64,000 nucleotides of DNA from CAIWHR01 sp963773195 (GCA_963773195.1 CAVZAE010000017.1:1-64000), one strand, 5' to 3'. Shown: positions 46,825-56,021, numbered from the stretch's first letter. Made by a program: numbers and translations. The notes: a model not told the origin generated them from the sequence alone.

Positions 46825-47727
46825 TCACAGCGGTAGCGCCAGTTGCTTCTTCAAATCGCGCGGCGCGATCGCCTTGAGCAGATGCTGTGGCGTCGGGTAG
46901 CGGAGGCGCACGCGCAGCTCGCGCTTCATGCGATCGTTCGCGAGCCGGCGGGATTCGCTCATGAACGAGAGCAGCAGTGGCGCGATGCGCTGCTCGGCCT
47001 CCTCCCACGACACCCGCGGCGGCCGCGGCAGCTGGAACGCGTCGGCGACGGCATCGAACCAGCTGCCCATTTTCATTTCGGCGTCGTCGGTGACGTTGTA
47101 GGCGCGATTCGGCTTGGCGCGGAACAGCGCCGCCACTGTCGCGTGCGCGAGATCGGCCGCATGCACGTGATTGGTGAACACGTCCGCGTCGGGAGTGAGC
47201 ACGGGCGTTCCCTGGCGGATCCGGTCGAGCGGCAATCGCGTTTCGGCGTAGATGCCGGGCACGCGCAGGATTGCGAGCCCGACGCCGTAGCGCGTCGCCC
47301 AGTGGCGCAAGCGGTCTTCGGCGGCGACGCGACGTCGCGCACGCGGCGTCTGCGCCCGGCGCGGCCGCTCTTCTCCGATCCGCGCGCCAGCGCAGTCGCC
47401 ATAGACGCCCGACGTCGAAACGTAGACGAACCGCTGTGGTATCCTGCGCGCGCGCGTCAGCGCGGCGATCAGCTTCTGCGTGCGCGGATCGTCGCGGCCC
47501 TCGGAGGGCGGCGGCGCGAAATGCAGCACCGCAAACGGCGCCGTGCGGATTCGCGCGAGCGTCGCCCACTGATCAAGGTCGCCGACGATTGGAACGATGC
47601 CGTGCGCGCGCAGCCGGGGAATGTCCTCCGGTCGCCGCGTAAGCCCGTAGAGGCGGACTTTCGGACGGAGCAGGTCGGCGGTGCGCAGCGCGACGTCGCC
47701 GCAGCCAATCAGCAGTACCCGGATCAC
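46825..47727 (-). CDS. NAD-dependent epimerase / SDR family protein (YeeZ-like)
   Basis: A 300-residue Rossmann protein. It starts MIRVLLIGCGDVALRTADLLRP (G-C-G-D-V instead of the longer G-x-x-G-x-x-G loop) and has VYVSTSGVYGDCAGARIGEERP, then RRRVAAEDRLRHWATRYGVGLAILRVPGIY. No Y-x-x-x-K is seen; this is usual for YeeZ-like members, where R-R-x-x-A-E follows. Typical N-V-T-D-D and proline-rich end elements are present. Substrate unknown. Divergent from the ferredoxin-reductase gene, 48 bp apart. Confidence 0.83.
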   Translation of the reverse strand: MIRVLLIGCGDVALRTADLLRPKVRLYGLTRRPEDIPRLRAHGIVPIVGDLDQWATLARIRTAPFAVLHFAPPPSEGRDDPRTQKLIAALTRARRIPQRFVYVSTSGVYGDCAGARIGEERPRRAQTPRARRRVAAEDRLRHWATRYGVGLAILRVPGIYAETRLPLDRIRQGTPVLTPDADVFTNHVHAADLAHATVAALFRAKPNRAYNVTDDAEMKMGSWFDAVADAFQLPRPPRVSWEEAEQRIAPLLLSFMSESRRLANDRMKRELRVRLRYPTPQHLLKAIAPRDLKKQLALPL

Positions 47728-47775
47728 ACACGCACCTCGTCACACTGCGGCAGGCCGCCGCGCCAAGACCTGCCG

Positions 47776-48804
47776 ATGCCGCACCAGATTACCATAAAGC
47801 CGAGCGATCATTCGTTCGCCTGCCCCGAAGGCGATACGGTGCTCGCTGCGGCGATGGACGCCGATCTCATGCTGCCGTACGGTTGCCGCAATGGCGCCTG
47901 CGGTACCTGCAAAGGGAAGATCCTCGAGGGCCGTGTCGACTACGGGGCCTACCAGCCGTCGACGCTGACCGAGGACGAAAAAGCAGCGGGCCTCGCGCTC
48001 TTCTGCTGCGCAAAACCCGAGACCGATGTCGTGATCGAGGTGCGCGAGGTGCGCCGCGCCGGCGACATCCGCATCCGCAAGCTGCCGTGCCGCGTCGAGT
48101 CGATCGACAAGCCCGCGCCCGATGTCGCGATCGTGAAGCTCAAGCTGCCGACGAGCGAACGCCTGCAATACCTCGCTGGCCAGTACATCGACCTCCTGCT
48201 CAAGGACGGTCACCGTCGCAGCTTTTCGCTCGCGACGCCGCCGCACGACGACGCGCTGCTCGAGCTGCACATCCGGCACCTTCCCGGCGGCTACTTCTCC
48301 GACCAGTTGTTCAATCACTTCAAGGGCCGCGAGATCCTGCGCTTCGAGGGTCCGCTCGGCACGTTCTTCCTGCGCGAGGAGTCCGACAAGCCGATCATTC
48401 TGCTCGCCGGCGGAACGGGGTTCGCGCCGATCAAGGCGGTGATCGAACACGTCCTTCATCACCGGATCGAGGAGCGCCGGCCGATGGTGCTCTACTGGGG
48501 CGTGCGAACGAAGCGCGATCTCTACATGTCGGACCTGCCCGGCCGATGGCAGCAGCAGAGCACCGGCTTCACGTTCATTCCCGTGCTCTCGGAACCCGCG
48601 CCAGAGGACGACTGGCCCGGCCGTGCCGGCTTCGTTCACCAAGCGGTGCTCGACGATTTCGCGGACCTCTCGGGCTACCAGGTCTACGCGTGCGGCGGCC
48701 CGCCGATGATCGACGCCGCGCGCAAGACGTTCACCGAGACACGAGGGCTGCCGTCCGACCAGTTTTTCGCCGACAGCTTCACTCCGGCGATCGACCGCGG
48801 GTAG
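47776..48804 (+). CDS. 2Fe-2S ferredoxin / FAD-NAD(P) reductase (CDP-6-deoxy-delta-3,4-glucoseen reductase-like)
   Basis: A 342-residue two-part reductase. Residues 1-90 are a plant-type ferredoxin with cluster cysteines in LPYGCRNGACGTCKGK and LALFCCAKPE. Residues 95-340 are a ferredoxin-NADP reductase-like module with the FAD motif RRSFSLATPP, the NAD motif ILLAGGTGFAPIKAVIEHVL and VYACGGPPMIDAAR. It matches proteins annotated as CDP-6-deoxy-delta-3,4-glucoseen reductase (AscD type), which are widespread in betaproteobacteria without a deoxysugar pathway nearby, so the real partner is uncertain. Start ATG at 47776. Confidence 0.87.
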   Translation: MPHQITIKPSDHSFACPEGDTVLAAAMDADLMLPYGCRNGACGTCKGKILEGRVDYGAYQPSTLTEDEKAAGLALFCCAKPETDVVIEVREVRRAGDIRIRKLPCRVESIDKPAPDVAIVKLKLPTSERLQYLAGQYIDLLLKDGHRRSFSLATPPHDDALLELHIRHLPGGYFSDQLFNHFKGREILRFEGPLGTFFLREESDKPIILLAGGTGFAPIKAVIEHVLHHRIEERRPMVLYWGVRTKRDLYMSDLPGRWQQQSTGFTFIPVLSEPAPEDDWPGRAGFVHQAVLDDFADLSGYQVYACGGPPMIDAARKTFTETRGLPSDQFFADSFTPAIDRG

Positions 48805-48834
48805 GGCCCGTCCATAGTATGAACAGGCCTTTGC

Positions 48835-50028
48835 CTATCCCCGGCCGCGCAGCTCCGCCAGCGCCAGCCTGAGCGCCGCCGCGAGCTGCGTGTTGGCCTC
48901 GTCGGTGCGCCCGAGCTCCGCGAAGAGCTCGCCCAGCGCGACGCGCGTTTCGTAGGCATCGTCGAGCGCCAGGCTTGCTTCGAAGTACGTCTGCGCCTTG
49001 CCCCACAGCTGTGCGCGGACGCACAGCGTACCGAGCGCGCGCAACAGCACCGCGTCGTGATCATGCGCGGCGAGCCAGCGCTCGGCCTCGACGAGCTGCT
49101 TCGTCGGATCCGGCGTCCGGCATTGGGCATAGAGCAGCGCGAGCTCGGGATGCCATGCGCGCTCGAGGCTTCGCGCAAGGATGTCTGCGGCCTCGCGCTC
49201 GCCCCCATGCGTAGCGAAGCTCTTCGCCGCGGCGCGTGCGATCCGCGGCATCCGCTGCTCGGTGTCACTGAGCCTGCTCCAGTACGCGCGCAACTCCGCC
49301 GGGTCGTTGGCGCGCGCGACGAGCGCCTCCGCATGCGCAGCGGCACGCACGTGCTCGCCCTCCTGCGGCCCGTAGACCTTGCGCTTGACGAGCTGGTCGA
49401 CGAGCGGCGGAATCTCGGCATAGCGCCCGGCGGCCTGCAGCGCGCGTAGCTCGAGCCGCAGTGCGGCGGTGTGCGAGCCTGCCTCTTTGCGCAGCGCCTG
49501 CAGCACGGCGAGCGCGTCGAGCGGCCGCCCCTGCTCGAGCTTCATCTCGGCATCGAGCATCATCCGCGGCACGGCGAGGCTCGTCGCCTGTGCCGACTGT
49601 CCGGTGAGGTGAGCTTCGGTCGTCGCGTAATCGCGAGTATCGAGCGCCGCGCGCGCTGCGACCAGCGCGGCAATCCCGGGCGGCGCGGGAACGTCGAGCG
49701 CCTCTTCCGCGAACTGTCGCGCCTTGCCATAGCGGCCTTCGAGCAGAGCGACGACCGCCGCATCGAGCTTCGTGCGCACCCGCGTCTCCTGCTGGCGGCG
49801 GCGCATCGCCCTGACTTCGGCAGGCAGGGCCGACGTCCGGAGCGCGATCCGCAACAGGGCGTAGCCGGCCAGGAAACCGAGCACGATGAGCACGAGCAGC
49901 AGGTTGAGCGACAGCTCGACGCGATACGGCGGCGCGACGAGAAGCACGTAGCCGCTCACGACTCTCGCGAGGAGCGCGACCGCGACCGCCGCGGCCGCGA
50001 GCAGCAGGAACCAGAACAGGATCCGCAC
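48835..50028 (-). CDS. hemY: HemY, tetratricopeptide membrane protein of haem biosynthesis
   Basis: A 397-residue protein: two N-terminal membrane helices (FWFLLLAAAAVAVALLARVVSGYV, LSLNLLLVLIVLGFLAGYALLRIA) with the HemY_N region, then TPR-like helical repeats rich in alanine and leucine (AVLQALRKEAGSHTAALRLEL, WGKAQTYFEASLALDDAYET). In enterobacteria it is the last gene of the hemCDXY operon; its role in late haem synthesis is not well understood. It follows hemX by 6 bp here. Confidence 0.92.
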   Translation of the reverse strand: MRILFWFLLLAAAAVAVALLARVVSGYVLLVAPPYRVELSLNLLLVLIVLGFLAGYALLRIALRTSALPAEVRAMRRRQQETRVRTKLDAAVVALLEGRYGKARQFAEEALDVPAPPGIAALVAARAALDTRDYATTEAHLTGQSAQATSLAVPRMMLDAEMKLEQGRPLDALAVLQALRKEAGSHTAALRLELRALQAAGRYAEIPPLVDQLVKRKVYGPQEGEHVRAAAHAEALVARANDPAELRAYWSRLSDTEQRMPRIARAAAKSFATHGGEREAADILARSLERAWHPELALLYAQCRTPDPTKQLVEAERWLAAHDHDAVLLRALGTLCVRAQLWGKAQTYFEASLALDDAYETRVALGELFAELGRTDEANTQLAAALRLALAELRGRG

Positions 50029-50034
50029 GGCGGC

Positions 50035-51153
50035 CTAGCGCGCCGGAGCGGGAACGGGCCCGGGGATCGGCGCGCCCGGTCGGCTCGGCGTGCGGTCCTG
50101 TGCGAGGCGCAGCACGCGCAGCGCTTCGAGGCTCCGCGAGAGGTCCGGCATCTCGCCGCCAAGCGGCGTCGCGGCCACCTGTTTCAGCGTCGCCTGCAGG
50201 GCCTGCACCGGCTTCGTACGGGTGTCGAAATACTGGCCGATCCACTCCGCCGACGCAGCGACGTCCGCTTTGAAGCTTGCATCATCGTGATTCACGAGTG
50301 CGATGCGCGCGGACAGGAGCCGCAGGCGCAGATTCTCACGCAGGAAATATTGCTGAGACGGCGGGAGCAGAGGTGCCGCCGGACGATCCGACGACTCGAT
50401 CCGCACGAGCTGCTTCATGTCGCCCCACAGATCGGCGACGAATCGCTGCCACGCCGGCATATCGGCCGGCGGCGGCGCGGGCGCCGTGGGCGGCGGCAGG
50501 CGCTCGTCCATTGCGAGCGGCAGCGTCCCCGCGACCGCGATCGCCTGGTCGAGCTTCACGCCAAGCCCGGTCACATCGACGTAGGGGACCGCCTTCAACT
50601 GATCCATATCCTTCGCTAGCGCGCGGCGCAGTGCGACGAATTGTGGGCGATCGAGCCGCTGGAGCTTTGCGTCGGCGAGCTGCAGTGCGGTCAGCGCGGA
50701 AGGCACATTGCCGGCAAGCTGGAGTTGCTGGCTCGCGACCAGCAGCACCTGTTCGATTTCGGAGAGCGCAATCTCGTCGCGCGATGGCGCCAGATCGCGG
50801 TAGAGCGCCTCGAGCGCGGCCTGCTGCGCCTGCGATTCGGCGATGCGCGTCTCGATCAACGTCGTACGTCCCTGCGCGTCGCGCAGCTCGGTCGCCAGGT
50901 CGGTTTGCGCCTTGCCGGTCGCCTGCGTCGTCGCCTCGACGCCCGCCAGCCGCTCGGCGATTTCGGTGCGCAATTCACGCTGTTCGCGCCGGCCGTCGAG
51001 CCACACGGCGACGGCCGCGCCGATGGCGAGCAGCGCTACCGCGACCAGCCACCATTGCGACTGTCGCGGTTGTGCGCGTGGCGGAAGCCGCGCGGGCGCC
51101 GGAGCGGGCTCCGCGGCAGGGACCGGTGGCGGAGTTTCGATCGGTTCTGACAT
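50035..51153 (-). CDS. hemX: HemX, uroporphyrinogen-III C-methyltransferase-like membrane protein
   Basis: A 372-residue single-pass membrane protein. A proline-rich cytoplasmic start (PIETPPPVPAAEPAPAPARLPP) and helix WWLVAVALLAIGAAVAVWL precede a long coiled coil (RREQRELRTEIAERLAGVEATTQATGKAQTDLATEL) and the HemX domain with LSEIEQVLLVASQQLQLAGNV and FLRENLRLRLLSARIALVNHDDASF. Despite its name the family lacks methyltransferase motifs. The ATG at 51153 is chosen because the proline-rich start is typical; an upstream GTG at 51258 lies beyond the divergent gene start. Confidence 0.92.
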   Translation of the reverse strand: MSEPIETPPPVPAAEPAPAPARLPPRAQPRQSQWWLVAVALLAIGAAVAVWLDGRREQRELRTEIAERLAGVEATTQATGKAQTDLATELRDAQGRTTLIETRIAESQAQQAALEALYRDLAPSRDEIALSEIEQVLLVASQQLQLAGNVPSALTALQLADAKLQRLDRPQFVALRRALAKDMDQLKAVPYVDVTGLGVKLDQAIAVAGTLPLAMDERLPPPTAPAPPPADMPAWQRFVADLWGDMKQLVRIESSDRPAAPLLPPSQQYFLRENLRLRLLSARIALVNHDDASFKADVAASAEWIGQYFDTRTKPVQALQATLKQVAATPLGGEMPDLSRSLEALRVLRLAQDRTPSRPGAPIPGPVPAPAR

Positions 51154-51257
51154 CACGACCCCCAAATGCGGGACGACGATTCTAGCAGCCCGCCGCGCCG
51201 CGAGCCCTGGACAATCGCGGCGGGGCTCGCCGCGGGCTACAATGATCTCGCGTGACA

Positions 51258-51764
51258 ATGCTTCTCATCCTCGCTGCTCTCGCCGTGGGACTCGCCGCGG
51301 GCTATGCGCTCGGCCGCGCGCGGCCCCGTTCGCCGGATTCGCAGGAGCGCGCACCGATCGTGCCCGACCGGACTGACGCGGTGCCTGCTGGCGGCGCTGA
51401 TCCGGAGCGGCAGCGGCTGGTCGACGAGCTCGACGCCGCGCGCGCGGAAACGGCGCGGTACCGGCAGCTCGTCATCGACATCGAGAACAACACGCCGCCG
51501 CCGCTGCTGGGTCCTGGCGCGCCCGACGATCTCAAGCTGATTGTCGGCGTCGGCCCGGTGCTCGAGCGAATGCTGCACCAGCTCGGCGTGGCGACGTTTC
51601 GCCAGGTGGCCTACTGGTCCGACCACGACATCGACGTGATCGACGCCAAGCTCCATGAGTTTCCGGGCCGCATCCGCCGCGACGGCTGGGTAACGCAGGC
51701 CCGCGCGTTGCATCAGAGCAAGTACGGCGAAGCCCTGCCGCCCCGCGCCGAAACCGCACGATGA
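51258..51764 (+). CDS. Membrane-anchored helix-hairpin-helix protein
   Basis: A 168-residue protein with an N-terminal membrane segment (LLILAALAVGLAAGYALG), a short coiled coil (RQRLVDELDAARAETARYRQLVIDIE), and a C-terminal helix-hairpin-helix domain: DDLKLIVGVGPVLERMLHQLGVATFRQVAYWSDHDID..IDAKLHEFPGRIRRDGWVTQA. The same domain ends some NADH-quinone oxidoreductase subunit E proteins of alphaproteobacteria. Function unknown. A -10 like TACAAT lies at 51238-51243. Divergent from hemX; ATGA overlap with the next gene. Confidence 0.8.
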   Translation: MLLILAALAVGLAAGYALGRARPRSPDSQERAPIVPDRTDAVPAGGADPERQRLVDELDAARAETARYRQLVIDIENNTPPPLLGPGAPDDLKLIVGVGPVLERMLHQLGVATFRQVAYWSDHDIDVIDAKLHEFPGRIRRDGWVTQARALHQSKYGEALPPRAETAR

Positions 51765-52690
51765 GCGGGGGCGACAAGCCCGCCGCCACGACGATCACGG
51801 CGGCATCGCTCCTGCCGGTCGCGGTGCTGACGCTGATCTGGGGCTGCAACTGGCCGGTGCTGAAGATGGGCGTGTCGGAGATTGCTCCGCTCACGTTCCG
51901 CACGATCACGCTGCCGTTCGCGGCACTCGGTCTCCTCGCCGTCGCTCGCCTCTCCGGCGACTCGGTCAGGATTCCGCGCGCTCTCTGGGGCAAGGTGTTC
52001 GTCCTCGCCTTCTTCAACATCGGGCTCTGGAACGGCCTCGTGCTGTTCGGCGTCGAGCAGTTGCCGGCCGGACGCAGCGCGATCATCGCGTACACGATGC
52101 CGATCTGGTCCGTGCTCATCTCGCTTGCGCTGCTCTCGGAGCCGCTCGGCTGGCGGCGGATCGCCGGGATGGCGCTTGGCATGCTCGGGATGGCGCTCCT
52201 GCTCGGCGACGATATCCGTCACCTGCGGCGCACCCCGACAGCGGCGCTCCTGATCCTGGGGGCGGCGATCGGCTGGGCGCTCGGCACCGTGCTCCTGCGC
52301 AAGTGGAAGCTGCCGATCGCGCAGAACACGCTGTCGGGCTGGATGATGCTGCTGGGCTGGCTGCCGATCGCGCTCTGCGCGCCGCTGTTCGCGTCCGGTC
52401 CGCTCGCGATGCCCTCGCCGAGCGGCTGGTTCGCGTTGCTCTACAACATCTTCCTCGCCGGGACGCTGGCGCACTGGGCGTGGTTCACGCTGGCACGGAC
52501 GCTGCCCGTCGTCGTGTCGTCGATGTCGTCGCTGCCGGTCCCGATTGTCGGCGTGTTCGCGGGCATGCTGTTCCTCGGTGAACGGCCTGGGGCAAGCGAG
52601 TGGGCAGCGCTCGCGTTCGTCGTCGCGGCGATGGTGCTCGTGCTGTGGTCGCCGAAGCCGCCTCCCGTGCCGATGACCCCGGAAGATTAG
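51761..52690 (+). CDS. EamA/DMT family transporter
   Basis: A 309-residue membrane protein with ten predicted helices in two EamA repeats: LIWGCNWPVLKMGVSEIAPLTFRTI with LFGVEQLPAGRSAIIAYTMPIWSVLISLALL, and GWALGTVLLRKWKLPIAQNTLSGW with SMSSLPVPIVGVFAGMLFLGERPG. DMT proteins export metabolites; the substrate is not predictable. It overlaps the helix-hairpin-helix gene by 4 bp. Confidence 0.9.
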   Translation: MSGGDKPAATTITAASLLPVAVLTLIWGCNWPVLKMGVSEIAPLTFRTITLPFAALGLLAVARLSGDSVRIPRALWGKVFVLAFFNIGLWNGLVLFGVEQLPAGRSAIIAYTMPIWSVLISLALLSEPLGWRRIAGMALGMLGMALLLGDDIRHLRRTPTAALLILGAAIGWALGTVLLRKWKLPIAQNTLSGWMMLLGWLPIALCAPLFASGPLAMPSPSGWFALLYNIFLAGTLAHWAWFTLARTLPVVVSSMSSLPVPIVGVFAGMLFLGERPGASEWAALAFVVAAMVLVLWSPKPPPVPMTPED

Positions 52691-52699
52691 GGCCTGTTC

Positions 52700-53647
52700 C
52701 TAGGTGAGCTCCGGGATCAGCGTCGGCAGCGGCTTGCCGGCGAACCAGGCATCGAGGTTCGCCTTGCAGAGGTCCCCCATCGCCTTGCGCGTTTCCTGCG
52801 TGGCGCTGCCGACATGCGGCAGCAACACGACATGGTCCATCGCGAGCAGCGCTCGCGGAATATTGGGCTCGTCCGCGAACACATCCAGGCCCGCCGCCTT
52901 GATCGTGCCATTGGCGAGCGCTGTCACGAGCGCGGGCTCGTCGACGATCGAGCCGCGCGCGATGTTGACGAGCGTGCCCTTCTTCCCGAGCGCAGCCAGC
53001 ACCTCGGCATTGACGATGTTGCGCGTCGCCGCGCCTCCAGGACACGCGACGATCAGAAAATCCGACGCCGCAGCGAGCGCCTTGAGATCGGCGACGAAGC
53101 GATACGGCACGTTCTGCGGCTTGCGCCCCGTATAGGCGATCTGCATGCCCATCGCGGCGAGCCGCTGCGCGATCGCCTTGCCGATACGTCCGAGCCCAAG
53201 GATGCCGGCGACGCGCCCCGACAGTTTCGTCGTGAGTTCGGGGCCCTTCTTCAGCCAGTCGCCCGCATGCACGAAGCGATTGGCGCGTACGAAGCCGCGG
53301 CCGGTCATCAGCACCAGCGCCACCGCAACGTCGGCGACGTCGTCGGTCAGCACGTCCGGCGTGTTCGTGACCTTGATGCTGCGCTTGCGGCAGTAGTCGA
53401 TCGGGACGCCGTCGTAGCCCACGCCGAACACCGAAATGATCTCGAGCTTCGGCAGCGCGTCGAGCAGCGTCGTCGGCGTGACGGTCCCGCCGCCCTGCAC
53501 AAGGCCCCGGACGATGCCGCCGCAGTCCGCGAGGAACGCCGGCTTGTCGTCGGCCTTGGCATAGTCGTGGCAGCGGTAGTCCGCGCGCAGGGGATCGTAG
53601 AGGAACGCAGGCAGCGGTGCGGTGACGATGACGTCGGGATTGGGCAT
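52700..53647 (-). CDS. D-2-hydroxyacid dehydrogenase (glyoxylate/hydroxypyruvate reductase-like)
   Basis: A 315-residue NAD(P)-dependent dehydrogenase. The dinucleotide loop is GILGLGRIGKAIAQRL; the catalytic residues lie in LVNIARGSIVDEPAL (Arg), GLDVFADEPNIPRALL (Glu) and VVLLPHVGSATQETR (His). The serine/glycine-rich VFGVGYDGVPIDYCRKR region is typical of hydroxypyruvate reductases. The ATG at 53647 is 1 bp after the hemD stop, so it is probably in the hemCD transcript. Confidence 0.9.
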   Translation of the reverse strand: MPNPDVIVTAPLPAFLYDPLRADYRCHDYAKADDKPAFLADCGGIVRGLVQGGGTVTPTTLLDALPKLEIISVFGVGYDGVPIDYCRKRSIKVTNTPDVLTDDVADVAVALVLMTGRGFVRANRFVHAGDWLKKGPELTTKLSGRVAGILGLGRIGKAIAQRLAAMGMQIAYTGRKPQNVPYRFVADLKALAAASDFLIVACPGGAATRNIVNAEVLAALGKKGTLVNIARGSIVDEPALVTALANGTIKAAGLDVFADEPNIPRALLAMDHVVLLPHVGSATQETRKAMGDLCKANLDAWFAGKPLPTLIPELT

Positions 53648-53648
53648 G

Positions 53649-54422
53649 TCAGGGCTTCCTCGTGGCGGCCGTCCATTCTAGCAACCCGGCGATGAGGCCC
53701 GCATCGCCACCGGCAGTCTCGATGACGAAAAGGCCCAGCTCGCGCGCGTGCGCGGCGATGCGCGAGTGGGGTGCAAAGGTCGGCCGCACGCGCCACCGCT
53801 CGCGCGTCCATTCGTCGCAGAGCGCCCACAGGTTGTCGAGCCCCTCGCTCGACGTGATCGTGACCGCATCGATGCGACCGGCGCGAAAGGCCTCGATCAG
53901 CCCCGCCGCACCCGAAGCCGGGGCCGCACGTCGGTAGCATGCGACGTAGTCGACCGTCGCGCCCCGCGCACGCAGCGTATCGCCCAGCTCTTCGCGTCCG
54001 CCGTCGCCGCGAAATACGACGACGCGCTTGCCGCTCGGCGCCGCAAGCTCCGGCCGCGCCAGCAGCCCTTCACTGTCATAGGTCGTGGCGGGAATGCGCG
54101 CGTCGGGAATCCCGACCGCTGCCAGCGCCTCGGCAGTTCCGGGACCGGGCGCGAGCGCGATTAACGTCGAGGGCCAGCGTTGCGCATCGGGCGCGCCGTA
54201 TTCGACAGCGCTGGCCGACACGAACACCGCGAAATGGTAGCGATCGAGCGCCGCGTGAGCGCGCGCGAGCGGCGCGGGATCGGCCGGCGGCAGAATCGCG
54301 ATCGCAGGAAAGATGACCGGCCTCGCACCGAGCACGGCGAGCTTTTGCGCGAACGCGCCGGCCTGCCGCGCCGGTCGAGTGACCAGGACGCCGACATCGT
54401 CCAGCGCTCCGGAAGGCACCAC
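53649..54422 (-). CDS. hemD: Uroporphyrinogen-III synthase
   Basis: A 257-residue two-lobed enzyme that closes and rearranges hydroxymethylbilane to uroporphyrinogen III. Visible are VGVLVTRPARQAGAFAQKL at the start, FAVFVSASAVEYGAP, IALAPGPGTAEALAAVG, RVVVFRGDGGREELGDTL, VACYRRAAP and VTITSSEGLDNLW. The family has poorly conserved sequence, but these loops and the position after hemC identify it. The start is a GTG at 54422 (a second GTG at 54419 is equal), 14 bp after the hemC stop. Confidence 0.9.
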   Translation of the reverse strand: MVPSGALDDVGVLVTRPARQAGAFAQKLAVLGARPVIFPAIAILPPADPAPLARAHAALDRYHFAVFVSASAVEYGAPDAQRWPSTLIALAPGPGTAEALAAVGIPDARIPATTYDSEGLLARPELAAPSGKRVVVFRGDGGREELGDTLRARGATVDYVACYRRAAPASGAAGLIEAFRAGRIDAVTITSSEGLDNLWALCDEWTRERWRVRPTFAPHSRIAAHARELGLFVIETAGGDAGLIAGLLEWTAATRKP

Positions 54423-54436
54423 GGGAGTCCGGCGGG

Positions 54437-55372
54437 TCAGCCCATCAACGCCGCCGCGCCGCGCGCGAGGAACTCGCGGCCGAGCGCAACGCCGAGCGCC
54501 TCGGCTGCCGCTGCGTCTGCCACCACCGCGCTTCGCTCGCCGCGCATCACCGTCGCCCCGTCGCGGCTCGCGACGAGGCCGCGCAGCCACAGCTCGTCGT
54601 GAAGCGGCATCGCGTAGGCGGCGAGCGGCGTGCGGCAATCACCGGACAGCGCGCGCGCAAACGCACGCTCGGCCGTGGTCGCGAGCGTCGTGCCCGCATC
54701 GGCGAGGGGTGCAAGTGCGGCCACGACGTCATTGCGGTCCGCGCGGCACTCGACGGCGATCGCCCCTTGTCCCGGGGCCGGCAGGCACTGCTCGGGATCG
54801 AGATACGACGCGATCCTGCCCGCGAATCCCAACCGCTTCAAACCGGCAGCTGCGACCACGATCGCGTCGTAACGACCCTCGTCAAGCTTGCGGAGGCGCG
54901 TATCGACGTTGCCGCGCAGCGGCAGCACCTGCAGGAGCGCATCGCGTTCGCGCAGCTGTGCTTCGCGGCGCAGGCTCGACGTGCCGATCCGCGCACCACC
55001 AGGAAGTCCTTCGAGAGCCAGATAGTGATTGGATACGAGCGCGTCGCGCGGGTCCTCGCGCTCGCAGATCGCGGCGAGCACGAACCCAGCCGGCATTTCC
55101 ATCGGAACATCCTTGAGCGAGTGGACCGCGAGATCCGCCCGTCCATCGGCCATCGCCATCTCGAGCTCCTTGATGAAGAGCCCCTTGCCTCCAATGTCGG
55201 CGAGCGGCCGCTCCTGCACCTTGTCGCCCTGCGTCGTGAGGCCGAGCAGCTCGATCTCGCACCCTGGATGGAGCGCCGCGAGACGCACGCGAACGTGCTC
55301 GGCCTGCCACAGGGCGAGCGCCGACTCCCGCGTGGCGATCGTAAGGCGGCTCGGAGATGGAGGAAGCGGCAT
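54437..55372 (-). CDS. hemC: Hydroxymethylbilane synthase (porphobilinogen deaminase)
   Basis: A 311-residue cytoplasmic enzyme joining four porphobilinogens. Motifs: LTIATRESALALWQAEHV, GDKVQERPLADIGGKGLFIKELE, DLAVHSLKDVPMEMP, IGTSSLRREAQL, LPLRGNVDTRLRKLDEG and APGQGAIAVECR. The cysteine holding the dipyrromethane cofactor is in LSGDCRTPLAAYA. The ATG at 55372 gives the normal start MPLPPSPSRLTIATRESALALW. The 2OG-oxygenase gene ends 8 bp upstream on the same strand. Confidence 0.95.
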   Translation of the reverse strand: MPLPPSPSRLTIATRESALALWQAEHVRVRLAALHPGCEIELLGLTTQGDKVQERPLADIGGKGLFIKELEMAMADGRADLAVHSLKDVPMEMPAGFVLAAICEREDPRDALVSNHYLALEGLPGGARIGTSSLRREAQLRERDALLQVLPLRGNVDTRLRKLDEGRYDAIVVAAAGLKRLGFAGRIASYLDPEQCLPAPGQGAIAVECRADRNDVVAALAPLADAGTTLATTAERAFARALSGDCRTPLAAYAMPLHDELWLRGLVASRDGATVMRGERSAVVADAAAAEALGVALGREFLARGAAALMG

Positions 55373-55379
55373 CGAGCCG

Positions 55380-56009
55380 TCATTGTATCGTCGCTTCGCG
55401 CGTTCGGAACCAGCCGCTAACCGCCAGCCGCGAACGCGTGGCCGGCAGCACCTCGTGCTCGAACTCCGCGGCGAGAAACGCGACGAGCGTTCCGCCGACG
55501 GGAAGCACATCGCGCGCAGGGCCGGCGCGACGCCCGATGCGCAGGGCGCCCCCCTCGTCCGCGCGCCAATCACGGTTGAGATAGAGAATGACCGACAGCA
55601 CGCGCGCGTCATCGTCGCGAAAGCGATCGACGTGACGCGCGTAGCGCGCGCCCGGCGGATAGAGCGCGTAGTGCCCCTCGTAGCGCCACAGCCCAAGCGT
55701 GAGCTCGCGATTCACGGCAATGCGCAGCGCTTCGAGCGCCGCGAGCAGGATGCGTTCCGGCGGCGTCGCGTGACCCTCGTCGACCCAGCCGATGCGATCG
55801 CCGCGGACGTCCTCGCGCATGGTGCGCGCCTCGCCTCGGCCCACGCCCGCCGCCGCAAGCAGTCCTGCGGCATCACGCTTGAGGCCTTCGGCTCGCAATG
55901 CCGCAATGGCGCCTTCCGGAAGGAAACCGTCGACGATCGCGATGCCGTCACTGGCGAGCTGCTCGACGACCGCCGCGACGACACGCGATGAAAGCGGCGA
56001 CGTCACCAC
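55380..56009 (-). CDS. 2-oxoglutarate/Fe(II) oxygenase (prolyl 4-hydroxylase-like)
   Basis: A 209-residue oxygenase. The iron ligands appear in GARYARHVDRFRDDDARVLSVILYLN (H-x-D) and in FLAAEFEHEVLPATRSRLAVSGWF (distal His, then the 2-oxoglutarate Arg). This spacing is typical of the SM-20/prolyl hydroxylase-like family. The substrate is unknown. It is followed by hemC after 8 bp on the same strand and preceded by a VOC gene, also in the same direction. Confidence 0.85.
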   Translation of the reverse strand: MVTSPLSSRVVAAVVEQLASDGIAIVDGFLPEGAIAALRAEGLKRDAAGLLAAAGVGRGEARTMREDVRGDRIGWVDEGHATPPERILLAALEALRIAVNRELTLGLWRYEGHYALYPPGARYARHVDRFRDDDARVLSVILYLNRDWRADEGGALRIGRRAGPARDVLPVGGTLVAFLAAEFEHEVLPATRSRLAVSGWFRTREATIQ

Positions 56010-56021
56010 CGGCCGCGACGG

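Noticed and set aside
46693..46835. Imperfect direct repeat (CGTGGGGCC..TCCTGGCTCACAGCGG) at the start of ubiA and the end of the epimerase gene
   Set aside because: About 35 bp with several mismatches and no further copies or mobile signatures; could be chance or a minor slippage product.
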